Positions 32,634 to 41,918 of a DNA stretch of 64,000 nt are shown piece by piece (the first letter of the stretch is position 1; each line of letters begins with the position of its first letter). The stretch is from contig NZ_JAFCJE010000003.1 of the NCBI RefSeq assembly GCF_018131185.1, forward strand, positions 62,001-126,000, in the 5' to 3' direction. Under the pieces are notes generated by a model. It ran no database searches. It worked only from the letters and a program-made list of their open reading frames with translations, and was not told the origin of the DNA. The stretch is from Bradyrhizobium diazoefficiens (GTDB lineage Bacteria; Pseudomonadota; Alphaproteobacteria; Rhizobiales; Xanthobacteraceae). The position numbers were made by a program, and so were the translations under genes.

Positions 32634-33014
32634 ATGAACCTGATCAAGCAGCTCGAGCAAGAGCAATTCGACAAGCTGTCCGCCGGCAAGGACATTCCGG
32701 AATTCGGTCCCGGCGACACCGTGATCGTCAACGTGAAGGTCGTCGAAGGCGACCGCACCCGCGTGCAGGCCTATGAAGGCGTCTGCATCGGCCGTTCCGG
32801 CGGCGGCCTCAACGAGAGCTTCACCGTGCGCAAGATCTCGTATGGCGAGGGCGTCGAGCGCGTGTTCCCGGTGATGTCGCCGATGATCGACTCGATCAAG
32901 GTGGTGCGCCGCGGCAAGGTGCGTCGCGCCAAGCTCTATTATCTCCGCAATCTGCGCGGCAAGTCGGCTCGCATCGTCGAGAAGACCGAGCACGCCAAGG
33001 CCGTCAACGAGTAA
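32634..33014 (+). CDS. rplS: 50S ribosomal protein L19
   Basis: The 126-residue protein has the L19 pattern [22 protein letters not shown] and ends [22 protein letters not shown] chose the ATG at 32634 (GGAG upstream); the frame is open further back but that part is intergenic. It is the last gene of the cluster, with a strong terminator at 33041. Confidence 0.97.
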   Translation: MNLIKQLEQEQFDKLSAGKDIPEFGPGDTVIVNVKVVEGDRTRVQAYEGVCIGRSGGGLNESFTVRKISYGEGVERVFPVMSPMIDSIKVVRRGKVRRAKLYYLRNLRGKSARIVEKTEHAKAVNE

Positions 33015-33040
33015 GCTCCGCTTACAGCCGAGTTTCCAAA

Positions 33041-33068
33041 AGCGCGGGGCAAGACCCCGCGCTTTTTT
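33041..33068 (+). terminator. Rho-independent terminator of the ffh-rplS operon
   Basis: AGCGCGGGG / CCCCGCGCT with a CAAGA-type loop, followed by TTTTTT. It begins 27 bases after the rplS stop codon. Confidence 0.93.
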
Positions 33069-33339
33069 GTTGCGTCAGCCGCGCGCGTCAAAGCCCTCGC
33101 GATTCCGGTTCGGCCTGCTATATATTCGTAGAATGTTTCCAGATCAGACCAGCATGGAGCCCATCAAACGCATCGTCATCGACGATCGCTCGCGGCTGCC
33201 TGGACGGTTCTTCGGACGCTTCGCGACCTCGGCAACGTCAGAGCTTACGCGCGCAGCCTAAAAGCTGCGCTGAAGACTGCCTGTTGCCCCGCGCGTGACC
33301 GCGCACATCCGTTACCAACGTTTTTCGGAGCTGACGCTC

Positions 33340-34746
33340 ATGTCCAAGCCCACCACATTGTACGACAAGATCTGGAACGACCATCTGGTGCACGAAGCCG
33401 AGGACGGCACCTGCCTGCTCTACATCGACCGTCATCTGGTGCACGAGGTGACCTCGCCGCAGGCGTTCGAGGGGCTGCGCGCCACGGGCCGCAAGGTCCA
33501 CGCGCCGGAGAAGACGCTCGCCGTCGTCGACCACAACGTGCCGACCACCGATCGCACCAAGCCGAATCCCGATCCCGAAAGCATCGAGCAGATCAAGGCG
33601 CTGGCCGAGAACGCCAAGGAATTCGGCATCGAATATTACAACGAGTTCGACAAGCGACAGGGCGTCGTCCACGTCATCGGCCCCGAGCAGGGTTTTACGC
33701 TGCCCGGCACCACCATCGTCTGCGGTGACAGCCACACTTCGACGCATGGCGCCTTCGGCGCGCTCGCGCACGGCATTGGCACGTCGGAAGTAGAGCACGT
33801 TCTGGCGACGCAGACGCTGATCCAGAAGAAGGCGAAGAACATGCGCGTCACCGTCGACGGCAAATTGCCCGACGGCGTGACCGGCAAGGACATCATCCTG
33901 GCCATCATCGGCGAGATCGGCACCGCCGGCGGCACCGGCTACGTGCTGGAATATGCCGGCGATGCGATCAGCGCGCTCAGCATGGAAGGCCGCATGACGG
34001 TCTGCAACATGTCGATCGAGGGCGGCGCCCGCGCCGGTCTCGTTGCGCCCGATCAGAAGGCGTTCGACTTCCTGCGCGGCCGCCCGAAGGCGCCGAAGGG
34101 CGCGGACTGGGACGCGGCGATGCGCTACTGGGAGAAGCTGCGCTCCGACGACGGTGCGCATTTCGACAACGAGCTGCGCCTCGATGCGGCCAAGCTGCCG
34201 CCGATCGTGACCTGGGGCACGAGCCCGGAGGATGTCATCTCGGTGACCGGCATTGTGCCCGATCCCGATAAGATCGCGGACGAGGCCAAGCGTCTCTCCA
34301 AGCATCGCGCCCTGAAATACATGGGCCTGACGGCGGGAACGAAGATCACCGACATCAAGATCGACCGCATCTTCATCGGCTCCTGCACCAACGGCCGCAT
34401 CGAGGATCTGCGTGCGGCGGCGAAGATCGCCGAAGGCAAGCACGTCTCGGCGCATGTCAACGCCATGGTCGTGCCGGGCTCCGGCCTCGTGAAGGAACAG
34501 GCCGAGGCTGAGGGTCTGGACAAGATCTTCATCAAGGCCGGCTTCGAATGGCGCGAGCCGGGCTGCTCGATGTGCCTCGCGATGAACCCGGACAAGCTGG
34601 CCCCGGAAGAGCGTTGCGCCTCGACCTCGAACCGCAATTTCGAAGGCCGCCAGGGCTTCAAGGGCCGCACGCATCTGGTATCGCCGGCGATGGCGGCGGC
34701 AGCGGCGATCGCAGGTCATTTCGTCGACGTCAGGGACTGGCGTTAA
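33340..34746 (+). CDS. leuC: 3-isopropylmalate dehydratase large subunit
   Basis: The 468-residue iron-sulfur protein of leucine synthesis acts with LeuD (37546). The cluster-binding cysteines are Cys349 (in IGSCTNG) and Cys409 and Cys412 (in [11 protein letters not shown]). It also has [15 protein letters not shown] chose the ATG at 33340, after GGAG, giving the usual start [12 protein letters not shown]. The 5' region from 33069 has no clear leader peptide with leucine codons. Confidence 0.97.
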   Translation: MSKPTTLYDKIWNDHLVHEAEDGTCLLYIDRHLVHEVTSPQAFEGLRATGRKVHAPEKTLAVVDHNVPTTDRTKPNPDPESIEQIKALAENAKEFGIEYYNEFDKRQGVVHVIGPEQGFTLPGTTIVCGDSHTSTHGAFGALAHGIGTSEVEHVLATQTLIQKKAKNMRVTVDGKLPDGVTGKDIILAIIGEIGTAGGTGYVLEYAGDAISALSMEGRMTVCNMSIEGGARAGLVAPDQKAFDFLRGRPKAPKGADWDAAMRYWEKLRSDDGAHFDNELRLDAAKLPPIVTWGTSPEDVISVTGIVPDPDKIADEAKRLSKHRALKYMGLTAGTKITDIKIDRIFIGSCTNGRIEDLRAAAKIAEGKHVSAHVNAMVVPGSGLVKEQAEAEGLDKIFIKAGFEWREPGCSMCLAMNPDKLAPEERCASTSNRNFEGRQGFKGRTHLVSPAMAAAAAIAGHFVDVRDWR

Positions 34747-34840
34747 GCCCGTTCCTGCAATTGTAGCGATCGCGGCAAACCGCCCTTAATCTGCGGCGTC
34801 TCATTCTCGTCCTCGCGAGGGTTTCGCGAGGACGCTGCAT

Positions 34841-35041
34841 ATGGCCAACAAGCCGGAATATGTCGATCTGATCAGCGAGGCCACGCGCCAGCACCGGCGC
34901 GCAGCGCCGCTGCGCGTCGTCGCCAGGCCCGAGGTCGAGGAGACCTCGAAGCTCAGCCACTGGCCGCCGGCGCTGTTCAAGCAATGGAAGCTGGATAATC
35001 TGATGCGGTGGAGATCCGCATCGTGGAAGCTGAGAGATTAG
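34841..35041 (+). CDS. Small hypothetical protein
   Basis: A 66-residue frame begins MANKPEYVDLISEATRQHRR and is rich in Arg, Lys and Trp near the end (WPPALFKQWKLDNLMRWR). GAGGAC lies about eight bases before the ATG. It could be a real small protein; I cannot name a family. It follows leuC by 94 bases. Confidence 0.5.
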   Translation: MANKPEYVDLISEATRQHRRAAPLRVVARPEVEETSKLSHWPPALFKQWKLDNLMRWRSASWKLRD

Positions 35042-35052
35042 CTTCGGCACTC

Positions 35053-35179
35053 CGTCATGCCCGTGGGCTTGTCCCGGGCATCCACGAGCCTCTCGTTCAC
35101 GCTCCAAGAACGTGGATGGCCGGGACATAGGCGAGCGGAAGCGACGCCGTCCTTCCGATGGCTATGCCCGGCCATGACG
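35053..35179. repeat. Palindromic intergenic repeat, family G
   Basis: The ends are CGTCATGCCCG and CGGCCATGACG, with GGGCATCCACG / CGTGGATGGCC inside. No second complete copy was seen in this window, but its ends resemble those of families A, B and D. Confidence 0.75.
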
Positions 35180-35201
35180 AATGCGGAGCTAGCAGCTCAC
35201 A

Positions 35202-35771
35202 TCACCAATACCGGTACGGATAGTGCCAGCGCGGCCAGTGGCAGACGCGGCGCGGGCCGTAATAGGTGAAGATGATCCGGCAGCGGCGCGGATAGTGGTA
35301 GGCAGGATAGTAGCCGCCGACATAATAGCGCCGGTGGAAGTGACGATGGCCGAAATGGGGACGATGATGATGGCCCCAGTGGCGGTGGTAGCCGCCATAT
35401 CCGCCGTAGCGAAAGCCTCCATAGTGATGGCCGCCGACATGGCGGTGAATAGCCGGCCCGGCGCGGAAGCCGCCGATATGACCGCGATGAAATCCACCGC
35501 CGCCGATATGACCACCGCGAAAGCCGCCGCCGTGGAAGCCGCCACCGCGGAAACCTCCACCGTGAAAGTGGCCGCCATGTCCGCCGGGCCCGCCACGAAC
35601 CTGCGTGACGAGGTCGTCGGCCGCAGCCTTCGTCGCGGGTGACGTCGCCGGATTGATCAAGGTCAGCGCTTCAGCACGGCGCGCGGTGCCGGCCGACAGC
35701 ATCAGCGTTGCGGCGGCCGCAATCCCGAGCAGTCGAATCGAGCCTGCCCTGAGACCCAAACTCCTCAACAT
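35202..35771 (-). CDS. Secreted glycine/histidine-rich protein
   Basis: The 189-residue protein has a signal segment (first about 35 residues) and then a long Gly/His/Phe/Tyr-rich region (GGHGGHFHGGGFRGGGFHG, HHHRPHFGHRHFHRRYYVGG). A short tail with two cysteines ends in HWPRWHYPYRYW. The many histidines suggest metal binding, which is an inference. The ATG at 35771 follows GGGAG. A start further upstream is open but less likely. Confidence 0.75.
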   Translation of the reverse strand: MLRSLGLRAGSIRLLGIAAAATLMLSAGTARRAEALTLINPATSPATKAAADDLVTQVRGGPGGHGGHFHGGGFRGGGFHGGGFRGGHIGGGGFHRGHIGGFRAGPAIHRHVGGHHYGGFRYGGYGGYHRHWGHHHRPHFGHRHFHRRYYVGGYYPAYHYPRRCRIIFTYYGPRRVCHWPRWHYPYRYW

Positions 35772-35949
35772 GGAATTCTCCCTGAATCTCGACAGCGAAG
35801 TTGCGACGCGACGTCTCGGCCGCGCCATCGCTGTTCAATGACGGTCGCTCCCGAGATTAAATTGGGGAGAGTGACGTGAACGCCCCATGAATGAACGGCG
35901 CCGGGCTCTGCGATGCGACGCAGTGCCGCGACGAAGAGGAGTTTTGAAG

Positions 35950-36246
35950 ATGACCGTTTATGCGATTGCACAATTGAAGATGACCGACCGCGCGGCCTAT
36001 GACCGGTACCAGGCGCGGTTCTTCGATGTGTTCAGGAAGTACAATGGCCGGCTGCTCGCCGCCGACGAGCGCCCGCGCGTGCTCGAAGGCGCATGGCCGC
36101 ACGACAAGCTCGTCATGATGTCGTTTCCCGACGAGGCGGCCTTCCTCGCCTTCTCGAACTCACCCGACTACGAGGAGATCTCCCGCGACCGCAAAGCCGG
36201 CGCAGAGGCGACCGTGCTGCTGGTCAAGGGATTTACGCCGAGCTAG
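35950..36246 (+). CDS. DUF1330 domain-containing protein
   Basis: The 98-residue protein starts MTVYAIAQLKMTDRAAYDRYQ and contains GRLLAADERPRVLEG and FPDEAAFLAFSNSPDYEEI, matching DUF1330 (ferredoxin-like dimeric alpha/beta barrel fold). The function is unknown. GAGGAG lies about nine bases upstream of the ATG. It ends four bases before the convergent small secreted gene. Confidence 0.9.
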   Translation: MTVYAIAQLKMTDRAAYDRYQARFFDVFRKYNGRLLAADERPRVLEGAWPHDKLVMMSFPDEAAFLAFSNSPDYEEISRDRKAGAEATVLLVKGFTPS

Positions 36247-36250
36247 CGCG

Positions 36251-36508
36251 TCACCAGAACGGCCCGTAGCCGAACACGAAGGGTGCCGGCACGCCGTAGG
36301 GATAAGGACGATAGTGCACGGGCCGCGCGTAGTAGCGGGGATCCCGGCGCACGAGGGGCGGCACGACGTAGGCTCGCGCGGGCCGTCGCGTATCGAAGAT
36401 GGCAATCCCGGCCGAGGCCTCCGGAATCGCCGTCCTAGGCGCCGCGGAGGCGCGAGGCAGACCGGCGGCAAGCGCGACGGCAACGGCCCCGGCAATCCAT
36501 CTCCCCAT
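36251..36508 (-). CDS. Small secreted Tyr/Pro-rich protein (hypothetical)
   Basis: The 85-residue protein has a signal peptide (MGRWIAGAVAVALAAGLPRASA) and a mature part rich in Pro, Tyr and Arg (RYYARPVHYRPYPYGVPAPF). GAGGTGATC precedes the ATG at 36508. It is followed upstream by another small secreted protein of similar style, so they may be related. No family is recognised. Confidence 0.65.
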   Translation of the reverse strand: MGRWIAGAVAVALAAGLPRASAAPRTAIPEASAGIAIFDTRRPARAYVVPPLVRRDPRYYARPVHYRPYPYGVPAPFVFGYGPFW

Positions 36509-36542
36509 GATCACCTCAAGGGCTCCAACGCCGAGCGACACC

Positions 36543-36857
36543 TCAGCCCGGGCGCCAGTAGCAGCTCACGCGCGGCACGATCACCGTGCCGCTCGGCCGG
36601 AATTCCTGCACATAGGTGGCGTTGCACACGCGGACTGCATTGGGACCGGGATTGTAGCGCGGATAGACGCCGTCAGGGCTGTAATAGGGCGTGACGCGCA
36701 AGCGCGCCGGGGGCCGCTTGCGTGGCGGCGGGACGTCGTCCGGCGATACCGCCTGGGCTGTCCGGATTCCGGAACTTGCAGTCTGCGCCTCGGCCTCAAC
36801 GCAAAATAGCGAAAACAACCCCATGCACAGTAGCGTCAGCGCTGTTTTCGCTCGCAT
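36543..36857 (-). CDS. Small secreted protein (hypothetical)
   Basis: The 104-residue protein has a signal peptide ending CVEAEA and a mature part with PPPRKRPPARLRVTPYYSPDG and two cysteines near the C-terminus. GGCGGAAAA lies just before the ATG at 36857. It lies 34 bases upstream of the Tyr/Pro-rich gene on the same strand. I do not recognise it. Confidence 0.65.
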   Translation of the reverse strand: MRAKTALTLLCMGLFSLFCVEAEAQTASSGIRTAQAVSPDDVPPPRKRPPARLRVTPYYSPDGVYPRYNPGPNAVRVCNATYVQEFRPSGTVIVPRVSCYWRPG

Positions 36858-36980
36858 TTTTCCGCCCACCTGAACCGTCCCATTCGAGGTCCCACGCTCC
36901 CCGTTTTGAAAGCGCCCGTCAACCTCGCCCCGCTTATAAAGCCGGATGCATCGCCAAGGAACCCGCGCTAAGACAAGCCT

Positions 36981-37379
36981 ATGTGGACGGAATTAAAAGC
37001 GCCCTCGCTGGCCGAAATGGAAGCGACGGCCCATGACATCTTCGAGCGCCTCCCGACGGAGTTTCGCAAGCTCTGCGAGGGCGTGATCATCCGCGTCGAC
37101 GACTTCCCGACCGAGGAAGTGCTGAACGAGATGGAATGCGAGAGCGAGTTCGACCTGCTCGGCCTGTTCCAGGGCGTCGGCCTGCCGCAACAGAGCCTTG
37201 GCGACGTGGCGCGGCTGCCCAACATGGTCTGGCTCTACCGCCGACCGATCCTGGATTACTGGGCCGAGCACGACGAGAGCCTCGGCCACATCGTCCGCCA
37301 CGTCCTGATCCACGAGATCGGCCATCATTTTGGGCTGTCGGACGACGATATGGAAGCGATCGAGGCCCAGGCGGAGTAG
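36981..37379 (+). CDS. Metallopeptidase family protein (zincin, PF06262 type)
   Basis: The 132-residue protein carries the zinc motif HEIGHHFGLSDDDM near the C-terminus and an N-terminal helix pattern (AHDIFERLPTEFRKLCEGVIIRV) typical of the minimal zincin family PF06262. No signal peptide is present. The substrate is unknown. It precedes leuD by 166 bases. Confidence 0.88.
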   Translation: MWTELKAPSLAEMEATAHDIFERLPTEFRKLCEGVIIRVDDFPTEEVLNEMECESEFDLLGLFQGVGLPQQSLGDVARLPNMVWLYRRPILDYWAEHDESLGHIVRHVLIHEIGHHFGLSDDDMEAIEAQAE

Positions 37380-37545
37380 GGTGTCGCCACGAGGGGCGGT
37401 GCGCTTCCTCCCCCGCTTGCGGGGAGGCACCTCTTCTAAGGCTCGCCCCCGACCAGGGCAGACTGGATCTGCCGAATTCGGCCTAGGATTTCCTCCCCGA
37501 TCGCGATAAATAGCGGTTCCCTGATCCACCCCGGAAAGCGCAACC

Positions 37546-38151
37546 ATGGACAAGTTCACCACGCTGGAAGGCGTCGCGGCGCCGCTGAAGATCATCAATG
37601 TCGACACCGACATGATCATTCCGAAGCAGTACCTCAAGACCATCAAGCGCACCGGCCTTGGCAAGGGGCTCTTCTCCGAGCAGCGCTACAAGGACGACGG
37701 CAGCGAGAACCCGGACTTCGTCCTCAACCAGCCCGCCTATCGCAACGCGAAGGTGCTTGTGGCCGGCGACAATTTCGGCTGCGGCTCGAGCCGCGAGCAT
37801 GCCCCCTGGGCGCTGCTCGACTTCGGCATCCGTTGCGTGATCTCGACCTCGTTCGGCGACATCTTCTACAATAACTGCTTCAAGAACGGCATTCTGCCGA
37901 TCCGCGTGTCCCAAGAAGACCTCGACAAGCTGTTCGACGATGCCGAGCGCGGCGCCAATGCGACGCTGACGATCGACCTGCCGAACCAGGAGATCCGCGG
38001 TCCCGACGGCGGCAAGGTGAAGTTCGAGATCGATCCGTTCCGCAAGCATTGCCTGATCAACGGCCTCGACGACATCGGCCTCACGATGGAGAAGAAGGCC
38101 TCGATCGACAGCTACGAGGACAAGCTCAAGCGCGAACGCGCCTGGGCCTGA
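37546..38151 (+). CDS. leuD: 3-isopropylmalate dehydratase small subunit
   Basis: The 201-residue swivel-domain subunit pairs with LeuC. It begins [31 protein letters not shown] and contains [19 protein letters not shown] and [13 protein letters not shown]. It lies about 2.8 kb downstream of leuC; unlike many bacteria the two genes are not adjacent. A repeat and a strong terminator follow. Confidence 0.96.
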   Translation: MDKFTTLEGVAAPLKIINVDTDMIIPKQYLKTIKRTGLGKGLFSEQRYKDDGSENPDFVLNQPAYRNAKVLVAGDNFGCGSSREHAPWALLDFGIRCVISTSFGDIFYNNCFKNGILPIRVSQEDLDKLFDDAERGANATLTIDLPNQEIRGPDGGKVKFEIDPFRKHCLINGLDDIGLTMEKKASIDSYEDKLKRERAWA

Positions 38152-38162
38152 TCGTATGTTCT

Positions 38163-38211
38163 GAGCATGATCTTTCCGGAGAACCGCTGCACACTTTTCC
38201 GGATCATGCTC
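38163..38211. repeat. Palindromic GAGCATGATC repeat downstream of leuD
   Basis: The 49-bp unit has perfect 10-bp ends GAGCATGATC / GATCATGCTC and inner TTTCCGGA / TTTTCCGGATC elements. Short palindromes of this type are widespread in Bradyrhizobium and relatives. It lies 12 bases after the leuD stop. Confidence 0.85.
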
Positions 38212-38224
38212 TAGTTTTCATTCG

Positions 38225-38257
38225 AGCCTCGGTGCCATCAGCGCCGGGGCTTTTTCT
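38225..38257 (+). terminator. Rho-independent terminator after leuD
   Basis: An 11-bp stem with two G-T pairs (38225-38235 with 38241-38251) and a CATCA loop is followed by TTTTCTTT. Confidence 0.85.
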
Positions 38258-38287
38258 TTGCCCTGCTCATCGCGTATAGCTGCACGC

Positions 38288-39073
38288 ATGCTGCCCGACA
38301 TCGTCACCTTCTGGCATGGCCCGATGGACGCGCTGCGCCAGACCTGTCTGCGCTCGCAGCTGGCGGCCGGCCACAAGGTCACGGTTTACAGCTTCGACAC
38401 CATTCCCGGCCTTCCCGCCGGCGTCGCAAACGCGGAGGCCGAAGCGATCCTGCCGCACGCGTTCTCCGAGCGCCTGCGGCCACCGCAGCCGGACGGAAGC
38501 TGGCGCGACTGGACCACGCTTCAGTTCAGCGATTTCTTCCGCATGAAGCTGATGGCGAAGAATCTCGGGCTCTGGCTCGACGCCGACGTGCTGCTGCTCA
38601 AACCGGTCGAGATCGATCCCGCAAAGCCCTATTTCGCCTGGGAGCGGCCGCGTCAGCTCGGCAATTCCGTGATCTACCTGCCGCCCGAGCACGGCATCGT
38701 CGCCGCCTTCGAGGAGCTGATGGAGCAGGAGGAACTGACGCCGAACTGGCTGTCGGTGCGCCACCGCATCACCTTCATGATGCGCCGCCTGCGCGGCGGC
38801 TCGGGCCGCCTCGCGGACATCCGCGTTGCGATCTACGGACCCGCAGCGCTCACCGCGCTCGCACGCCGCACCGGCGAGCTGGCTCGCGCGCTGCCCAAGC
38901 AGTCGTTTTATGCCGTGCACGCCGAACCAAAGCTGTTCTTCGATCCCTCGAGCTATCTCGGCCTCGTCACCAATCCCGAGATCATCGGCCTGCACATCTC
39001 GCCCAAGGGCCGCGGCGGCGAGAAGCCGATTCCGGGCAGCCTGTATGCCTGGGCTGCGGAGCGGTTTTCGTAA
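38288..39073 (+). CDS. Glycosyltransferase with DXD motif (GT-A type)
   Basis: The 261-residue protein has the pattern FWHGPMDALRQTCLRSQLAAGHKVTVYSF near the start and FSDFFRMKLMAKNLGLWLDADVLLLKP, where the DAD triplet is the metal-binding DXD motif of GT-A glycosyltransferases (GT8/GT32-like). The C-terminus holds HISPKGRGGEKPIPGSL. The acceptor and donor sugar are unknown. The start is taken as the ATG at 38288. It stands alone on the plus strand. Confidence 0.72.
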   Translation: MLPDIVTFWHGPMDALRQTCLRSQLAAGHKVTVYSFDTIPGLPAGVANAEAEAILPHAFSERLRPPQPDGSWRDWTTLQFSDFFRMKLMAKNLGLWLDADVLLLKPVEIDPAKPYFAWERPRQLGNSVIYLPPEHGIVAAFEELMEQEELTPNWLSVRHRITFMMRRLRGGSGRLADIRVAIYGPAALTALARRTGELARALPKQSFYAVHAEPKLFFDPSSYLGLVTNPEIIGLHISPKGRGGEKPIPGSLYAWAAERFS

Positions 39074-39083
39074 TTCTCCGCTC

Positions 39084-39170
39084 GTGTCCCGGACGCGGCG
39101 CAGCGTGTAACGCTGCTCCGCAGAGCCGGGACCCAGCAAGCGGTGAGATGGGCCCCGGCTCAGCGGCACA
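39084..39170. repeat. Palindromic intergenic repeat, family C (short copy)
   Basis: GTGTCCCGGACGCGGCGCAGCG and GAGCCGGGACCCA match the start of the unit at 2921. The right end is GGGCCCCGGCTCAGCGGCAC. The final arm is truncated. Confidence 0.7.
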
Positions 39171-39270
39171 AGACCGGATTGGATGCCGCTTCCCAATTTG
39201 ATCCAGCGCAACGCGCTCCTGCATCATTGTGCTTAATTCGCTCCAATTCCTCCGTCCGAAGGAGCTTTCC

Positions 39271-39690
39271 ATGAGCACCGCAAGCAGACCTTATCCCATC
39301 GTCCAGGATCTCATCGAGTCCTTCGCCGGCTGGCTGAAGCATCGCCGCGAGATGAACGAGATCCGGCAGCTCGATCGCGCCGATTTCGACCGGATCGCGA
39401 GCGACCTCAGGATCGCACCTGACGACCTGGAAGAGCTGGTCCGTCACGGCCGGCATGCCGCCGACGAGCTGCCGAAGATGCTCGAACAACTCGGCATCAA
39501 CGCCGAAGGCCTCGGCCGCGCGCAGCCGCTGCTGCTTCGCGACATGGAGCGGGTCTGCTCGCTCTGCGGTCACAAGGGTCAATGCGACCGCGATCTCGCC
39601 GACGGCACCGCCGCGGAGAATTATCACGGCTATTGCGCCAACGCCTCGACGCTGGAGTCGCTCAATCGCGCCGACGTCGCGCCGCGCTGA
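39271..39690 (+). CDS. DUF6455 family protein
   Basis: The 139-residue protein has an N-terminal helical part (IQDLIESFAGW-like) and a C-terminal cysteine cluster VCSLCGHKGQC followed by YHGYCAN, as in DUF6455. The CxxCxxxxxC arrangement looks like a metal-binding site, an inference. A perfect AAGGAG ribosome site precedes the ATG at 39271. It converges with the chemoreceptor gene. Confidence 0.85.
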   Translation: MSTASRPYPIVQDLIESFAGWLKHRREMNEIRQLDRADFDRIASDLRIAPDDLEELVRHGRHAADELPKMLEQLGINAEGLGRAQPLLLRDMERVCSLCGHKGQCDRDLADGTAAENYHGYCANASTLESLNRADVAPR

Positions 39691-39772
39691 GGCGGCGCAA
39701 CGGATTTTCCGACCGCAGACGTCATCTCTCCATTTGCGTAGCAGAACGCGCCGACGCAGCAGGGCCGCCTGA

Positions 39773-41449
39773 TCAAGCCCTATGGGCCATCGCGGCGGCC
39801 TCGGCCGCAGCGCGCTGCATGCTGGTCGACATCTCATTCGTCACCGTGCTCTGCTCCTCGATCGCGGCGGCGGTCGACGTCACGTACTCGCTGACATTGT
39901 TGATCGCCTGCTTGATCGCACTCAGAGCGTTGACGACGTCGCCGGAAATGCTGTTGAGGCTGCCGATCTCCTGGCCGATCTTGTCGGTCGCCTGCTTGGC
40001 CTGGTTGGCGAGGCTCTTGACCTCGGAAGCGACCACCGCGAAGCCGCGGCCGGCTTCGCCGGCGCGCGCGGATTCGATCGTGGCGTTGAGCGCGAGCAGG
40101 TTGATCTGCCCCGTGATGTTGTTGATCAGCTCGACAATGCCGCTCATCGCCTGTGCAGCCTCGGTGAGGCGCTGGGCTTGCGCGTCGGCAGCCGAGACCT
40201 GTTCCACCGCACTGGTCGCGGTTTCACGCGATTTGGTCATGGCCTCGGAGATCTCCCGCACCGAGGCGTTGAGCTCCTCCGAGCCGGCGGCGACCGATTC
40301 CATCATGCCGCGGACGCGCTCGTTGCCCATGCGGACCAGCACCTGCCTGGTGGTGTCGGTGGCGTATTTCACGACCTTGAAGGGCTTGCCATTGAGATCC
40401 AGGATCGGGTTGTAGGAGGCCTGGATGTAGACTTCCTTGCCGCCCTTGCCGATGCGCTTGTATTCGGCCGCCTGGTATTCGCCGCGGTTGAGCGCGGCCC
40501 AGAACTCGCGATAGGACGTACTGTCGCGCTCACCGGGATCGACGAACATGCTGTGATGCTTGCCCTTGATCTCGGCCAGGGAATAGCCGACCGCGCCCAG
40601 GAAGTTGGCGTTGGCCGTCACGATGGTGCCGTCCATGTTGAATTCGATCACCGCCTGGGCCTTGTCGATCGCCGCGATCTGGCCGGCGAGATCGGCGCTC
40701 TTCAGCTTCTGGGCGGTGACGTCGGTCGCGAACTTCACCACCTTGGAGGGCCTGCCCTTCTCGTCGAAGATTGGATTGTACGAGGCCTGGATCCAGACTT
40801 CCTTGCCGCCCTTGCCGATGCGCTTGTATTCGGCCGCCTGATATTCACCACGATTGAGTGTCGCCCAGAACTCGCGATAGGCAGCGCTGTCTCGCTCGGC
40901 AGGCGCAACGAACATGCTATGATGCTTGCCCCGGATCTCGTCCAGGGTGTAGCCGAGCGTATTCAGGAAGTTCTCATTGGCGTTGCGAACAGTGCCGTCC
41001 ATGTTGAACTCAATGACCGCCTGCGAGCGGTTCGCAGCGGCGACTTGAGCCCCGAAGTCGAGGTTCTGGAGACGGACCGAGGCATCGGACCATTCCACCA
41101 CGACTCCCGTCCGGCTGCCGTCGCTGCCCTTCACCGGCGTTGCAACGAGGTCGAATTTCCGATTCCCGATCTGGATCGTCGCACGATGCACGCTGCTGAG
41201 GCTCGCGAGCATCTTGCGCTGATGCTGCGGATTCTTATGAAACACGTCGATGTTGGTGCCGACGAGCGTATCCACGTTGAAGTGCGGCAGCTCCTTCTTG
41301 AGATCGCTCTCGGCCACGCGAAGCAAGTCCGTCACCGCGTCATTCATGTAGACGATCTTGAGATCGTTATCCGCGATCATCAGATTGGCACTCACGACCT
41401 TCGCCGCCTGCAACGTCAATGCGTCGGAGCTCGACTTGCGCTTGAACAT
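39773..41449 (-). CDS. Soluble methyl-accepting chemotaxis protein with three PAS domains
   Basis: The 558-residue receptor has no transmembrane helix. PAS1 lies at about residues 16-120. PAS2 (143-264) and PAS3 (265-375) are close copies, each starting [11 protein letters not shown] and containing [18 protein letters not shown], a 122-residue period. The MCP signalling domain follows, with [30 protein letters not shown] as the hairpin tip. The ATG at 41449 follows GGAGAG. PAS domains may bind flavin or heme to sense redox or oxygen; the ligand is unknown. It is divergent from an AraC regulator. Confidence 0.88.
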   Translation of the reverse strand: MFKRKSSSDALTLQAAKVVSANLMIADNDLKIVYMNDAVTDLLRVAESDLKKELPHFNVDTLVGTNIDVFHKNPQHQRKMLASLSSVHRATIQIGNRKFDLVATPVKGSDGSRTGVVVEWSDASVRLQNLDFGAQVAAANRSQAVIEFNMDGTVRNANENFLNTLGYTLDEIRGKHHSMFVAPAERDSAAYREFWATLNRGEYQAAEYKRIGKGGKEVWIQASYNPIFDEKGRPSKVVKFATDVTAQKLKSADLAGQIAAIDKAQAVIEFNMDGTIVTANANFLGAVGYSLAEIKGKHHSMFVDPGERDSTSYREFWAALNRGEYQAAEYKRIGKGGKEVYIQASYNPILDLNGKPFKVVKYATDTTRQVLVRMGNERVRGMMESVAAGSEELNASVREISEAMTKSRETATSAVEQVSAADAQAQRLTEAAQAMSGIVELINNITGQINLLALNATIESARAGEAGRGFAVVASEVKSLANQAKQATDKIGQEIGSLNSISGDVVNALSAIKQAINNVSEYVTSTAAAIEEQSTVTNEMSTSMQRAAAEAAAMAHRA

Positions 41450-41918
41450 GATCTCTCCAATATCGATTAAGTTGCGCGCACGTCGAGGCGGGGCTTCTGC
41501 TCGCGATGCGATCCACGAATCCTCAGATATCCGAGTCGAATTATCAGAGTGTTTGTCCGATCGAAGACACAATGGCCGGATTTTGCCAGGGCGATTAACG
41601 CGGCAATGACACGCGACGGGACCGCGGCGGTACGGGCCTTGAACTTGCAAACGCGGTCCTAAAATCAGTATCGCAATCTGGCAAAGCGCTCGCAGCTAGC
41701 ATTCGCTTACCGTCGGCATCGCGCTCGCAGCGAACCAATGAGCGAAGACGATGTGGTTCGCTGCCGCAGCGCGCGTCCGGGCATTTCGTCGCAGCCGCGA
41801 TGAGTGCGTTCAGGCCTCATTGAGTGATCCGGTCACGCCCGGCAACCGTTGCATTCAATCTCGAATTGGTAGCCCCGCGGAGGGGATACGGTAGTTTGCA
41901 CGGCGGGGGGATACTGAT
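41450..41918. other. 469-base divergent intergenic region with an inverted repeat
   Basis: The region separates the chemoreceptor and AraC genes and must hold both promoters. It contains a perfect 10-bp inverted repeat GCAGCGAACC (41727-41736) / GGTTCGCTGC (41755-41764), spacing 18. No gene or known RNA is seen. Confidence 0.6.
41727..41764. promoter_or_regulatory. Inverted repeat between the chemoreceptor and AraC genes
   Basis: Perfect 10-bp arms separated by 18 bases. It could be a binding site for the adjacent AraC regulator, or a transcript hairpin. There is no T tract, so a terminator is unlikely. Confidence 0.35.

Noticed and set aside
33133..33261. A 42-codon frame between the rplS terminator and leuC
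   Set aside because: No ribosome site, no recognisable protein character and no run of leucine codons, so it is not a convincing leader peptide or gene.
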